NCBI RefSeq assembly: GCF_050589705.1
Contig: NZ_JBNGOT010000001.1
Location: 124,001-188,000, forward strand
Length of the DNA stretch: 64,000 nt
Reading direction: 5' to 3'
DNA from: Sunxiuqinia rutila
Lineage (GTDB): Bacteria > Bacteroidota > Bacteroidia > Bacteroidales > Prolixibacteraceae
Notes under the pieces: generated by a model
What the model was told of the DNA's origin: nothing
What the model saw: only the letters and a program-made list of their open reading frames with translations
The model's database searches: none
Shown: in pieces, positions 43,372 to 50,942 of the stretch
Numbering within the stretch: the first letter of the stretch is position 1
How the letters are laid out: every line of letters starts with the position of its first letter
Translations under genes and position numbers: made by a program

Positions 43372-44529
43372 TTGGAACTCTATTTCAAAAAACGGCGCTG
43401 GAAACTACTTCTTTTACTAATTGCAATGCTTATTGGCGCCAGTTCTCTTATTTATACCAACTGGTTGATCGGACAAATGTCCAAGCAGGAGCGCAAGAGT
43501 GTTGAACTGTGGGCGGAAGCCATGAAAAGACTGGTGGATGTTGGAAATGGCAGCAATCAAGACCTGACTTTTTTGCAGGATATCATGGAGGATAATACCA
43601 CCATTCCTATTATTTATACCGATGAAGCGGGCACCATTTTAGGCGATCGGAACATCAGTTATACCGAAAAGCGAAAAGCTATTGTGTTGCAGCATGAACT
43701 GGAAAAGATGAAAGGGCAAAAGGCTCCCATCGAGGTCGTTCTTTCCGAGGAAGTGAAGCAATATTTATACTACCGGGATTCCAACTTGCTTCAGAACTTG
43801 CGTTACTTTCCCCTGGCTCAGTTCGGAGTCATTATGCTATTCATCATTGTTTCCTACTTTGCCTTTAGCTCTTCGCGTAAAGCTGAGCAGAACCAGGTTT
43901 GGGTAGGAATGTCGAAGGAAACGGCGCACCAGTTGGGAACGCCCATTTCATCCTTAATGGCTTGGGTCGAGCTTTTGAAAATGAAACAGATTGATCAGGA
44001 GCTAATCGCTGAGATTGAAAAAGATGTTTCCCGGCTGGAAAAGATTACCGAGCGTTTCTCCAAGATTGGCTCAGCGCCGGAGTTGGTGGTGGCTGATTTG
44101 AAGCATGTGCTGCAAACGACGGTCAGTTACCTGCAGAACCGATCCTCTCAGAAAGTTCGCTTTCAACTGGAGGTGGATAACGAGCAGAGGTATGATGTGC
44201 CTCACAATGCGGCTCTTTTTAGTTGGGTGATCGAGAACTTGTGTAAAAATGCGGTTGATGCCATTGAATCGGATGGTATTATTCGCTTGCAGCTATCGAA
44301 AAATAGTAAACAGACGATTCTGGATATTTCGGACAATGGAAAAGGTATTCCCAAATCGCAATATAAAACGGTTTTTGAGCCCGGGTATACAACCAAGAAG
44401 CGGGGCTGGGGTTTGGGACTTTCGTTGGCCCGACGAATTATTGAAAATTACCATCAAGGTAAAATTGCCCTTAAACACTCCGAAATAGGCCGGGGAACGA
44501 CCTTCCGGATTGTGTTGCCGAACGCCTGA
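43372..44529 (+). CDS. orphan membrane sensor histidine kinase
   Basis: This 385-residue kinase has a transmembrane helix at about 11-34, a ~110-residue periplasmic sensor and a second helix at about 148-166. The phosphoacceptor is His186 in ETAHQLGTPISSLMAW. The ATPase domain has the N box (ENLCKNAVDAIES), the G1 box (ISDNGKGIPKS) and the G2 box (KRGWGLGLSLARRIIENY). There is no ATG in frame: stops occur at 43345 and 43363, so the TTG at 43372 is the only usual start. The Bacteroidota homologues I recall begin at the same point, so the TTG start is plausible. No response regulator is adjacent, so its partner and signal are unknown. Confidence 0.9.
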   Translation: MELYFKKRRWKLLLLLIAMLIGASSLIYTNWLIGQMSKQERKSVELWAEAMKRLVDVGNGSNQDLTFLQDIMEDNTTIPIIYTDEAGTILGDRNISYTEKRKAIVLQHELEKMKGQKAPIEVVLSEEVKQYLYYRDSNLLQNLRYFPLAQFGVIMLFIIVSYFAFSSSRKAEQNQVWVGMSKETAHQLGTPISSLMAWVELLKMKQIDQELIAEIEKDVSRLEKITERFSKIGSAPELVVADLKHVLQTTVSYLQNRSSQKVRFQLEVDNEQRYDVPHNAALFSWVIENLCKNAVDAIESDGIIRLQLSKNSKQTILDISDNGKGIPKSQYKTVFEPGYTTKKRGWGLGLSLARRIIENYHQGKIALKHSEIGRGTTFRIVLPNA

Positions 44530-44639
44530 TTTTTCAACATTTTTGGGCTGCATAATTCGTTGAGCAAAAGAATTTTGTAGAAAAGCCGGGAATCGATGTT
44601 AAAAAAATCAGATAATTTTCTCTGTTTGTTTATTTTTTA

Positions 44640-44647
44640 TACTTTTG
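44640..44647 (+). promoter_or_regulatory. DUF177-rpmF promoter -7 box
   Basis: TACTTTTG lies 20 bp before the DUF177 start. A TTTG is found at 44625-44628, only 11 nt upstream, so the -33 element is poor. Confidence 0.5.
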
Positions 44648-44666
44648 CAACACTTTTTTCTAGGCA

Positions 44667-45203
44667 ATGGCAAATTTGAAAGCATATAACGTTGCACTTA
44701 AAGGACTTGGATTAGGCAAGCATCGGTTTGACTATCAGGTAGGATCAGCGTTCTTTAAGTACTTCGACGGAGGAATCGCCGATGACGGGAATGTTGACAT
44801 TACGCTGGAGCTTGAGAAACAAAGTGCATTGATAGTTCTTTGGTTTCATGTCCGTGGAACGGTGAAAATACAGTGCGATCGCTGTTTGGACTTGTTTGAC
44901 CAGCCGGTTGACAGTCAAAACAAGGTTTTCGTAAAGTATGGTGAAGAAAAATTTGAAGAAGGCGATGATGTGGTTTGGGTTGCACCGGATGAATCTCACA
45001 TCAACGTGGCGAAGCTGATTTATGACTTTATCATTTTGTCGATTCCAATAAAACATGTACATCCGGATGATGCGAATGGAGAAAGCCTTTGTAATCCGGA
45101 AATGTTGGAAAAACTGAACCTATTGTCTGTGCAGGACGTTGAACAAGAGGAAGAACCTGAGACAGATTCACGATGGGACGAGTTGAAAAAATTATTAGAA
45201 TAA
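44667..45203 (+). CDS. DUF177 (YceD) protein, likely 23S rRNA accumulation factor
   Basis: This 178-residue protein belongs to the DUF177/YceD family, nearly always found before rpmF and linked to 23S rRNA accumulation. The central Cys70-x-x-Cys73 (QCDRCLDLF) is conserved, as are the YGEEKFEEGDDVVWVAPDE segment and ILSIPIKHVH. The acidic C-terminus (VEQEEEPETDSRWDEL) is typical, with the closing DPRWDELKKL-like pattern. It is 19 bp before rpmF. Confidence 0.92.
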   Translation: MANLKAYNVALKGLGLGKHRFDYQVGSAFFKYFDGGIADDGNVDITLELEKQSALIVLWFHVRGTVKIQCDRCLDLFDQPVDSQNKVFVKYGEEKFEEGDDVVWVAPDESHINVAKLIYDFIILSIPIKHVHPDDANGESLCNPEMLEKLNLLSVQDVEQEEEPETDSRWDELKKLLE

Positions 45204-45222
45204 CAAATAAAGACTTTTTAAA

Positions 45223-45408
45223 ATGGCACATCCAAAACACAAAACATCAAAATCCAGAAGGGATAAGAGAAGAACACACTATAAAGCAACGCCATCAACA
45301 TTGGCTACGTGTTCTAACTGCGGCTCGACTGTAAAATACCACACCGTTTGTCCGGAATGTGGATACTACAAAGGCAAGCTTGCAATCGAAAAAGACGTTA
45401 CTGTTTAA
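45223..45408 (+). CDS. rpmF: 50S ribosomal protein L32, zinc-binding form
   Basis: This 61-residue protein is L32. It starts MAHPKHKTSKSRRDKRRTH and keeps a full zinc ribbon with Cys30, Cys33, Cys43 and Cys46. This is the C+ form, so zinc supply matters; no C- paralogue is in the window. It forms an operon with DUF177 and ends at a perfect terminator 12 bp after the stop. Confidence 0.97.
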   Translation: MAHPKHKTSKSRRDKRRTHYKATPSTLATCSNCGSTVKYHTVCPECGYYKGKLAIEKDVTV

Positions 45409-45420
45409 CTTTCATATCAT

Positions 45421-45453
45421 GATCAGAAGAGCCACTCTTCTGATCTTTTTTTT
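45421..45453 (+). terminator. intrinsic terminator of DUF177-rpmF
   Basis: GATCAGAAGAG (45421-45431) pairs perfectly with CTCTTCTGATC (45435-45445), with a 3-nt loop and eight Ts. Confidence 0.94.
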
Positions 45454-45653
45454 ACCCCATTGTAAACTTTTCGAACGATTTAATTAGTTGTTTTAAAATG
45501 ACTTAGGGTTATTCTTTTGCCCGCTTTTCTTTGCTGTTCGAATTTTTCACCCTATCTTTCGCAACCAAATTAACAACGTTTTGTTTCTCCATTTCCAGTA
45601 GCCTTTCAGTCAGGGATTGAAAGCGCTTTTTTGATTGATATAAAGATTAAATT

Positions 45654-46655
45654 ATGCAAAATATTCGTGCCGCGATTACGGGCATTGGTGCTTTTCTGCC
45701 TGAGTATAGGCTTAACAATGAAGAACTAAGCACCATGGTTGATACGACCGATGAATGGATTATGCAACGCATCGGTATTAAGGAAAGACGTATTCTGAAA
45801 GAAAAAGGGAAAGCGACTTCAGATATGGGGGCAGAAGCCGTTAAAGAGCTGTTAAGAAAAACCAATACGCATCCTGATGAAATTGATTTGGTGATTTGTG
45901 CCACCATTACTCCTGATCGTCCCTTGCCCGCTGCGGCCAACGTAATTAGCCGTAAAACGCGGCTGGTGAACGCCTGGAGCTTTGATATTAATGCAGCCTG
46001 TTCAGGTTTTGTATTTGCTTTAACTACCGGGTCGAAATTTGTGGAAAGTGGTCAGTATAAAAAAGTAATTGTCGTAGGAGCCGACATGATGTCTGCAATT
46101 ACGGATTACACGGATCGTACGACCTGCCCATTGTTTGGTGATGGCGCTGCCGCTGTTTTGCTTGAGCCAACCACGGAAGATGTGGGCATTATTGATCACA
46201 TCAACCATACCGACGGGAAAGGACGTCACTACCTGCATATGAAAGCCGGAGGTTCTAAGATGCCGGCATCGATGGAGACTGTTCAAAATCGGATGCACTA
46301 TGTCCACCAGGATGGACAAACGGTGTTTAAATACGCTGTTTCGCGCATGGCCGATGTGGCAGTTGAAATTATGGATAAGAATAACATCACGCCGGAAAAC
46401 CTGGCTTGGCTTGTTCCTCATCAGGCCAATATGCGGATTATTGATGCAGTGGCTCGTCGTATGAAGATTAGTCCCAAGCAGGTGATGATTAACATTCAAA
46501 AGTATGGAAACACCACGGCTGCTACGATTCCGTTGTGTTTGTATGATTTTGAAAGCCAGCTGAAAAAGGGCGATAACATTATTCTGGCTGCTTTTGGCGC
46601 AGGTTTTACTTGGGGATCGGTCTATTTGAAATGGGCCTACGATTCAAGCAAATAA
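45654..46655 (+). CDS. fabH: 3-oxoacyl-ACP synthase III (KAS III)
   Basis: This 333-residue enzyme condenses acyl-CoA with malonyl-ACP to start fatty acid synthesis. The triad is Cys116 (NAACSGFVFAL), His256 (LVPHQANMRI) and Asn286 (KYGNTTAATIP). GDGAAAVLLEP and the C-terminal GAGFTWGSVYLKW are typical. It follows the rpmF terminator by 200 bp and so has its own promoter, though it keeps the common rpmF-fabH neighbourhood. Other KAS III-like starters (for branched chains) look the same at motif level, so primer preference is unknown. Confidence 0.95.
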   Translation: MQNIRAAITGIGAFLPEYRLNNEELSTMVDTTDEWIMQRIGIKERRILKEKGKATSDMGAEAVKELLRKTNTHPDEIDLVICATITPDRPLPAAANVISRKTRLVNAWSFDINAACSGFVFALTTGSKFVESGQYKKVIVVGADMMSAITDYTDRTTCPLFGDGAAAVLLEPTTEDVGIIDHINHTDGKGRHYLHMKAGGSKMPASMETVQNRMHYVHQDGQTVFKYAVSRMADVAVEIMDKNNITPENLAWLVPHQANMRIIDAVARRMKISPKQVMINIQKYGNTTAATIPLCLYDFESQLKKGDNIILAAFGAGFTWGSVYLKWAYDSSK

Positions 46656-46686
46656 TCTTATTCATAAAATATAAAGGAACCTTCTA

Positions 46687-47154
46687 ATGAGTAAACTGTT
46701 AATTCAAAGCCATCAGGAATTTGAAAGTTACCTGGGGCAGAAGTTGGGTGTTTCAGATTATCATACTGTTACGCAGGAGCAGATCGATCAATTTGCGGAT
46801 GCAACGCTCGATCATCAATGGATTCATACGGACCCGGAGCGGGCCAAAAATGAAGGTGCCTTTGGCGGTACCATTGCACACGGCTATCTGACGCTTTCGT
46901 TGCTGCCTTACTTGTGGGATCAGGTTATTGAGGTGACCAATTACAAGATGCTGGTTAATTATGGTATTGATCAGCTTAAGTTTGGAGCGCCCGTAGTGGT
47001 AAACAGCCGGCTTCGGACGCATGTTTGGCTGAAAGAATGCACTAACTTGCGAGGAATCAGTCGTGTGAAACTTCGGGTGCAAATGGAAATTGAAGGCAAT
47101 AAGAAGCCTGCTTTCGATGGACACATTACCTTCCTCTATCATTTCAATGATTAA
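46687..47154 (+). CDS. MaoC-like hot-dog dehydratase/hydratase
   Basis: This 155-residue protein has the MaoC/R-hydratase-2 hot-dog fold. The hydratase signature is DATLDHQWIHTDPERAK and GGTIAHGYLTLSLLPYLW, with the catalytic Asp and His in the first segment. Such enzymes hydrate enoyl-CoA to R-3-hydroxyacyl-CoA, or act on other enoyl thioesters. It lies 31 bp after fabH, which suggests co-transcription and a fatty-acid role. A perfect 55-bp palindrome follows its stop by 26 bp and may end this transcript. Confidence 0.9.
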   Translation: MSKLLIQSHQEFESYLGQKLGVSDYHTVTQEQIDQFADATLDHQWIHTDPERAKNEGAFGGTIAHGYLTLSLLPYLWDQVIEVTNYKMLVNYGIDQLKFGAPVVVNSRLRTHVWLKECTNLRGISRVKLRVQMEIEGNKKPAFDGHITFLYHFND

Positions 47155-47180
47155 CTGGAATATCTTAAAATAAAATAGCT

Positions 47181-47235
47181 TCATGCACGTTTCTAAAGGG
47201 AAAATGACTCATTTTCCCTTTAGAAACGTGCATGA
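47181..47235. repeat. perfect 55-bp palindrome (27-bp arms)
   Basis: Bases 47181-47207 are the exact reverse complement of 47209-47235, with the single base C at 47208 as centre (…AATGA-C-TCATT…). There is no T-run on either side, so it is not a standard terminator, although as RNA it would form a very stable hairpin. It lies between the MaoC gene and the bactofilin/ATPase operon promoter. Confidence 0.95.
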
Positions 47236-47330
47236 TCTGTGTACTGAAAAATCGGGGGAGCCCGATTTTAACTTTTGGTCATGTTGGAGATTCTATTGAG
47301 GAAAGTCAGTGGATTAAACCAGTTTCTTAC

Positions 47331-47338
47331 TATATTTG
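47331..47338 (+). promoter_or_regulatory. bactofilin-ATPase operon promoter -7 box
   Basis: TATATTTG fits TAnnTTTG and lies 24 bp before the bactofilin ATG. No TTTG sits 19 nt upstream. It is the only clear promoter before the ATPase genes. Confidence 0.55.
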
Positions 47339-47362
47339 ATGCTTCTCAAAAAAACAAACAAC

Positions 47363-47746
47363 ATGGCAAGAATGAACAATGAAGTTGATTCGCAGGGGAT
47401 TAACTTGATCGGGAAAGGCACTCGAATTACGGGTGATATTGAGTCGGAAGGCGATATCCGGATTGATGGAGAATTGATTGGTAACCTGAACTGTTCCGGA
47501 CGTGTTGTCATTGGTGTTACCGGCAAGGTAGATGGAGAAGTCACTTGCAAAGACTCTGAAGTGTCGGGCTGCCAAAAGGGAAAACTTTTGGTTGAACAAC
47601 ATTTAAGCCTAAAGTCTTCATCCAAAGTATATGGAGAAATTAGCACCGGAAAGTTAAGCATTGAACCCGGAGCATTATTTTCAGGTTCATGCCAGATGGG
47701 CGAACAACTCAAGCATGAAGAATCCCAAAAACTTCAGGAAGCCTAA
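47363..47746 (+). CDS. bactofilin-family cytoskeletal protein
   Basis: The ATG at 47363 gives 127 residues; an earlier in-frame start at 47336 would overlap the -7 box. Bactofilins polymerise into filaments without nucleotide and organise cell-envelope processes. The beta-helix core is visible as repeats of about 17-20 residues: GKGTRITGDIESEGDIRIDG, GNLNCSGRVVIGVTGKVDG and KVYGEISTGKLSIEPGA. Short unstructured ends flank it. It overlaps the AtpZ-like gene by 32 bp. This coupling of a bactofilin with the ATPase operon may be a lineage feature. Confidence 0.92.
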   Translation: MARMNNEVDSQGINLIGKGTRITGDIESEGDIRIDGELIGNLNCSGRVVIGVTGKVDGEVTCKDSEVSGCQKGKLLVEQHLSLKSSSKVYGEISTGKLSIEPGALFSGSCQMGEQLKHEESQKLQEA

Positions 47747-47939
47747 GCGAAAATTTGACGATTTCATCCGCTATTCGAACATCGCCTTTGAAATGATTGC
47801 AATCATGGTCGGAGGTGTTTTTTTGGGTTATAAGATCGATCATTGGTTGGAATTGTCTTTTCCCGCTTTTACCCTTGGGCTGATGATTCTTTCTGTGATA
47901 GCTGCTATTTATCATGCCATTAAAAATTTTCTGAAATGA
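47715..47939 (+). CDS. AtpZ/AtpI-type small membrane protein
   Basis: The ATG at 47715 gives 74 residues with a basic N-terminus (KNPKNFRKPKRKFDDF) and two transmembrane helices at about 22-40 and 46-66. The text GGVFLGYKIDHWLELSFPAFTLGLMI is close to the AtpZ/ATPase_gene1 family, in which a G-x-x-x-G helix is followed by a charged loop. AtpZ is linked to Mg/Ca uptake and c-ring assembly together with AtpI. It overlaps the bactofilin gene by 32 bp and the next gene by 4 bp (ATGA), so the genes are translationally coupled. Confidence 0.85.
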   Translation: MKNPKNFRKPKRKFDDFIRYSNIAFEMIAIMVGGVFLGYKIDHWLELSFPAFTLGLMILSVIAAIYHAIKNFLK

Positions 47940-48322
47940 ACAAACTCATGAAGCGATTCCTGTATCGGTCCATCCTATTAACCATTGTACTTATGTTGGC
48001 GGGCTGGGGGCTTTATGCTCAGCTTATTCCGCAGTATTCCTTGCCGGGATGGCCATTTATTCTGATTTTTTTCTTTTGTACAACAAACCTTGTTCATTTT
48101 TATTTGTTAAGGATTGCCGAGAAAGATATCGCAAAATTCTCAACCCACTTTATGGCCTTAAGTACATTGAAAATGTTGTTTTACCTGTTCGTTGCTCTTG
48201 GCTTTTTTTTAGCGAGCCGAGATCAGGCAAAACTGTTTTTAATTAACTTTTTAGTGGCGTACATGGCTTATACGGTAATGGAAGTAGCCGAGATCAGCCA
48301 TGTCGTAAAGTTGAAGAAATAG
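47936..48322 (+). CDS. AtpI-like four-helix membrane protein
   Basis: This 128-residue protein has four predicted transmembrane helices (about 10-28, 38-58, 70-92 and 98-118) and a short charged C-terminus (HVVKLKK). Primary-sequence matches to AtpI are weak, but size, topology and place between AtpZ-like and atpB are those of AtpI, a chaperone for c-ring assembly. It starts within the previous stop codon overlap (ATGA). Confidence 0.7.
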   Translation: MNKLMKRFLYRSILLTIVLMLAGWGLYAQLIPQYSLPGWPFILIFFFCTTNLVHFYLLRIAEKDIAKFSTHFMALSTLKMLFYLFVALGFFLASRDQAKLFLINFLVAYMAYTVMEVAEISHVVKLKK

Positions 48323-48394
48323 CTTGAATCAATCGAATTTTTTAGTAATTTGGAGTACTTTTTTAAAAAGGACATTCAGACTCATCTATATGTT

Positions 48395-49486
48395 ATGAAA
48401 GCAACGAAAAACCAAAGATACAGCGCTTTTATTTTATTCCTTCTAATCTCTTTTTGCTTGGTGTCAACTCCTGCATTTGCGGAAGGCGATACGCATGACG
48501 TACACACCAATGAATTTGTGCCCGGAGAATTTATTATGCACCACGTAGCTGATGCCTATGAATGGCACTTGGCCACCATTGGCGAAACACACATTACGGT
48601 GCCTTTACCCATCATTCTTTACAGTAAAACTACCGGCTGGCATGTGTTTATGTCGTCGAAGTTTAAGCATGGCGAAGAAACCTACCACAATTTCAGACTG
48701 GCGCACCACGGTGAGAACGCCGGAAAGATAGAAGAGCTTAACAGTGAGGGGGAATATGTTGGCTTACCCATCAACCTGTCCCTTTCCAAATCGATAACGG
48801 GGGCAATTATCAGCGTATTTTTCATGGTTTGGATTTTTGTTGCAGCAGCCAAATCAGCCCAGCGCAATAAAGGAAAAGCACCCACTGGCGTGCTGAACGT
48901 GGTGGAACCAATCATTGTGTTTGTTCGCGATGAAATTGCTAAGCCAGCAATTGGTGAGCATAAGTTTGAGAAGTTTATGCCTTATCTGCTTACCCTGTTT
49001 TTCTTTATCTTGCTGAATAACTTAATGGGACTTATCCCGATTTTTCCGTTTGGAGCCAATGTTACCGGTAATATTGCGGTGACCATGGTACTGGCCTTGT
49101 TTACCTTCGCCGTTACCAATCTGAATGGGAACAAGCATTATTGGAAAGAAATTTTCAATCCGGATGTGCCATGGTGGCTGAAATTCCCCATTCCGATGAT
49201 GCCCATTATCGAGCTTTCCGGAATGTTCACCAAGCCGTTTGTATTAATGGTTCGTCTTTTTGCCAACATGATGGCTGGACACATGATCGTTACGGTGTTC
49301 CTTAGCTTGATCTTTATATTTGGAAAATTAATGGGAACGGTGGCCGGTTTGTCTATCAGCCCGGTATCCATTGCCTTTTCATTGTTCATCATGATGCTTG
49401 ATATTCTTGTTTCGTTTATTCAAGCCTACGTTTTTACCTTATTGTCCGCCTTGTATTTTGGCATGGCAAAAGCAGAACATCACTAG
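48395..49486 (+). CDS. atpB: F0F1 ATP synthase subunit a
   Basis: The ATG at 48395 gives 363 residues; an in-frame TTG at 48350 adds 15 residues before what is plainly a signal-like N-terminus ending PAFAEGDTH. A ~110-residue periplasmic extension precedes the six-helix a-subunit core, as is usual in Bacteroidota. The essential stator arginine is Arg287 in VLMVRLFANMMAGH. The closing helix has FIQAYVFTLLSALYFG. Subunit a forms the two half-channels beside the c-ring. Confidence 0.95.
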   Translation: MKATKNQRYSAFILFLLISFCLVSTPAFAEGDTHDVHTNEFVPGEFIMHHVADAYEWHLATIGETHITVPLPIILYSKTTGWHVFMSSKFKHGEETYHNFRLAHHGENAGKIEELNSEGEYVGLPINLSLSKSITGAIISVFFMVWIFVAAAKSAQRNKGKAPTGVLNVVEPIIVFVRDEIAKPAIGEHKFEKFMPYLLTLFFFILLNNLMGLIPIFPFGANVTGNIAVTMVLALFTFAVTNLNGNKHYWKEIFNPDVPWWLKFPIPMMPIIELSGMFTKPFVLMVRLFANMMAGHMIVTVFLSLIFIFGKLMGTVAGLSISPVSIAFSLFIMMLDILVSFIQAYVFTLLSALYFGMAKAEHH

Positions 49487-49510
49487 TTTTAATACTATAA
49501 ATTAAAGTTT

Positions 49511-49804
49511 ATGTTATCAACTATTTTGACAGTTTTATTGCAAGTTACTGATGCGGTAGATGCAGCCACTGCAGCAGCTACTTTTGAAGGGTTTGCTAAG
49601 TTAGGAGCTGCTCTTGGAGCTAGTTTTGCAGCAATCGGTGCTGGATACGGTATCGGTAAAATTGGAGCCACAGCAATGGAAGCAATTGCGCGCCAACCTG
49701 AAGCAAGTGGTGATATTCGGTCAAGTATGATCGTATCAGCCGCCTTGATTGAAGGGGTAGCGTTCTTTGCTGTAATTACCTGTGCCTTGGTCCTTTTTGT
49801 GTAA
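49511..49804 (+). CDS. atpE: F0F1 ATP synthase subunit c
   Basis: This 97-residue protein is the c-ring subunit with two helices. The first has GAALGASFAAIGAGYGIGKIG, the polar loop is ARQPEA, and the ion-binding acid is Glu81 in ALIEGVAFFAV. The Na+-type Glu-Ser pair seen after the acid in sodium-driven enzymes is replaced by Glu-Gly-Val, which favours proton coupling. A strong RNA hairpin follows the stop and may raise the level of this multi-copy subunit. Confidence 0.96.
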   Translation: MLSTILTVLLQVTDAVDAATAAATFEGFAKLGAALGASFAAIGAGYGIGKIGATAMEAIARQPEASGDIRSSMIVSAALIEGVAFFAVITCALVLFV

Positions 49805-49822
49805 AGGAAATTCATTTACTGT

Positions 49823-49857
49823 TCGTCCGCTCCCGGGGTTGCCGGGAGGCTGGGCGA
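49823..49857 (+). promoter_or_regulatory. intercistronic hairpin after atpE
   Basis: CTCCCGG (49830-49836) pairs with CCGGGAG (49842-49848) around a 5-nt loop, extended by TCGTCC (49823-49828) with GGGCGA (49852-49857). It lacks a T-run, so it fits mRNA stabilisation or processing rather than termination. Confidence 0.75.
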
Positions 49858-49878
49858 CATTAACTTAAAACTAGAATT

Positions 49879-50373
49879 ATGGGATTTGTCACTCCGGATT
49901 ATGGAACCCTGTTTTGGATGACTATCATCTTTGGGATCCTGCTGATTATCATGAAGAAATTTGCATGGAAACCCATTTTGAACGCCTTAAAAGAACGGGA
50001 AACATCGATTGCCGATGCACTGGCATCCGCCGATAAGGCTCGTGAAGAAGTGGAAGACTTAAAAGCCGACCATGAAAAAATTATTGCCGAGGCTCGTAAA
50101 GAAAGAGAAGTTATTCTGAAGGAGGCCCGCGTTTTAAAAGATAAGTTGCTTATTGAGGCGAAAGCACAAGCATCCAACGAAGGACAAAAGATTGTTACTG
50201 CTGCTCGTCAACAAATCGAAAACGAGAAGCAGGCAGCCATTTCTGAAATTAGAAATCAGGTGGCTGATTTGTCTGTATTGATTGCCGAAAAGGTCATTCA
50301 AAAGGAATTGAAAGATAAACAAGCTCAGGAAAGTATGGTGGAAGACCTCCTGAAGGATCTTAAATTACAATAG
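49879..50373 (+). CDS. atpF: F0F1 ATP synthase subunit b
   Basis: This 164-residue protein is the peripheral stalk b subunit. One N-terminal transmembrane helix (about 8-26, LFWMTIIFGILLIIMKKF) is followed by a long charged right-handed coiled coil to the end. KPILNALKERETSIADALASA is the usual start of the dimer helix. It is 6 bp before atpH. Confidence 0.95.
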   Translation: MGFVTPDYGTLFWMTIIFGILLIIMKKFAWKPILNALKERETSIADALASADKAREEVEDLKADHEKIIAEARKEREVILKEARVLKDKLLIEAKAQASNEGQKIVTAARQQIENEKQAAISEIRNQVADLSVLIAEKVIQKELKDKQAQESMVEDLLKDLKLQ

Positions 50374-50379
50374 AGGTTT

Positions 50380-50931
50380 ATGGATCAAAGTAAAGTTACA
50401 GTTCGTTATGCCAAAGCGTTCTTTAGCCTGGCTAAGGAGAAAAATATGCTGGAGGAAATCAAAGCTGATGCCAGTCTGGTTGAGCAACTGACGAAAGAAA
50501 GCGCTGACTTTGTCTTGCTTTTAGAAAGTCCGGTTATTAAAACATCCCAAAAAATTACGCTGCTGAAGTCAATTTTTGAAGGGAAGGTAAACGAACTGAC
50601 AATTAATTTCCTAACCCTTGTTGCTGAAAATAAGCGTGAAACTTATATCGGTGACATGTGTCGTCACTTGCTGACCCTGTATCGTCAGGATCAGGGAGTC
50701 AAATCGGCTGTTATTACCACGGCCGTCCCACTGCAAGAAGATCTCATTACCCACATCAATAAAAAACTCGAAAGCGAATTCAATACCCGTGTTGAATTGA
50801 GCCAACGGGTAGACAGTGACCTGATTGGAGGATTTGTTTTACGGATTGATGACCGTCAAATCGATGCCAGTCTGGCGAGCCAATTACGCAAGGTCAAAGA
50901 AACACTTTTACAAACTGAAATCAACAAGTAA
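50380..50931 (+). CDS. atpH: F0F1 ATP synthase subunit delta
   Basis: This 183-residue protein is the delta (OSCP-like) subunit that joins the b stalk to the F1 head. The N-terminal six-helix domain starts VTVRYAKAFFSLAKEKN. The C-terminal LIGGFVLRIDDRQIDASLASQLRKVKETL pattern is the family hallmark. It lies 6 bp after atpF and 11 bp before atpA. Confidence 0.95.
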   Translation: MDQSKVTVRYAKAFFSLAKEKNMLEEIKADASLVEQLTKESADFVLLLESPVIKTSQKITLLKSIFEGKVNELTINFLTLVAENKRETYIGDMCRHLLTLYRQDQGVKSAVITTAVPLQEDLITHINKKLESEFNTRVELSQRVDSDLIGGFVLRIDDRQIDASLASQLRKVKETLLQTEINK

Positions 50932-50942
50932 AAAAGATAACA

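Noticed and set aside
43335..43510. ATG frame at 43335 as the true start of the histidine kinase
   Set aside because: It is one base out of frame with the kinase and stops within about 60 codons; its peptide resembles no kinase N-terminus.
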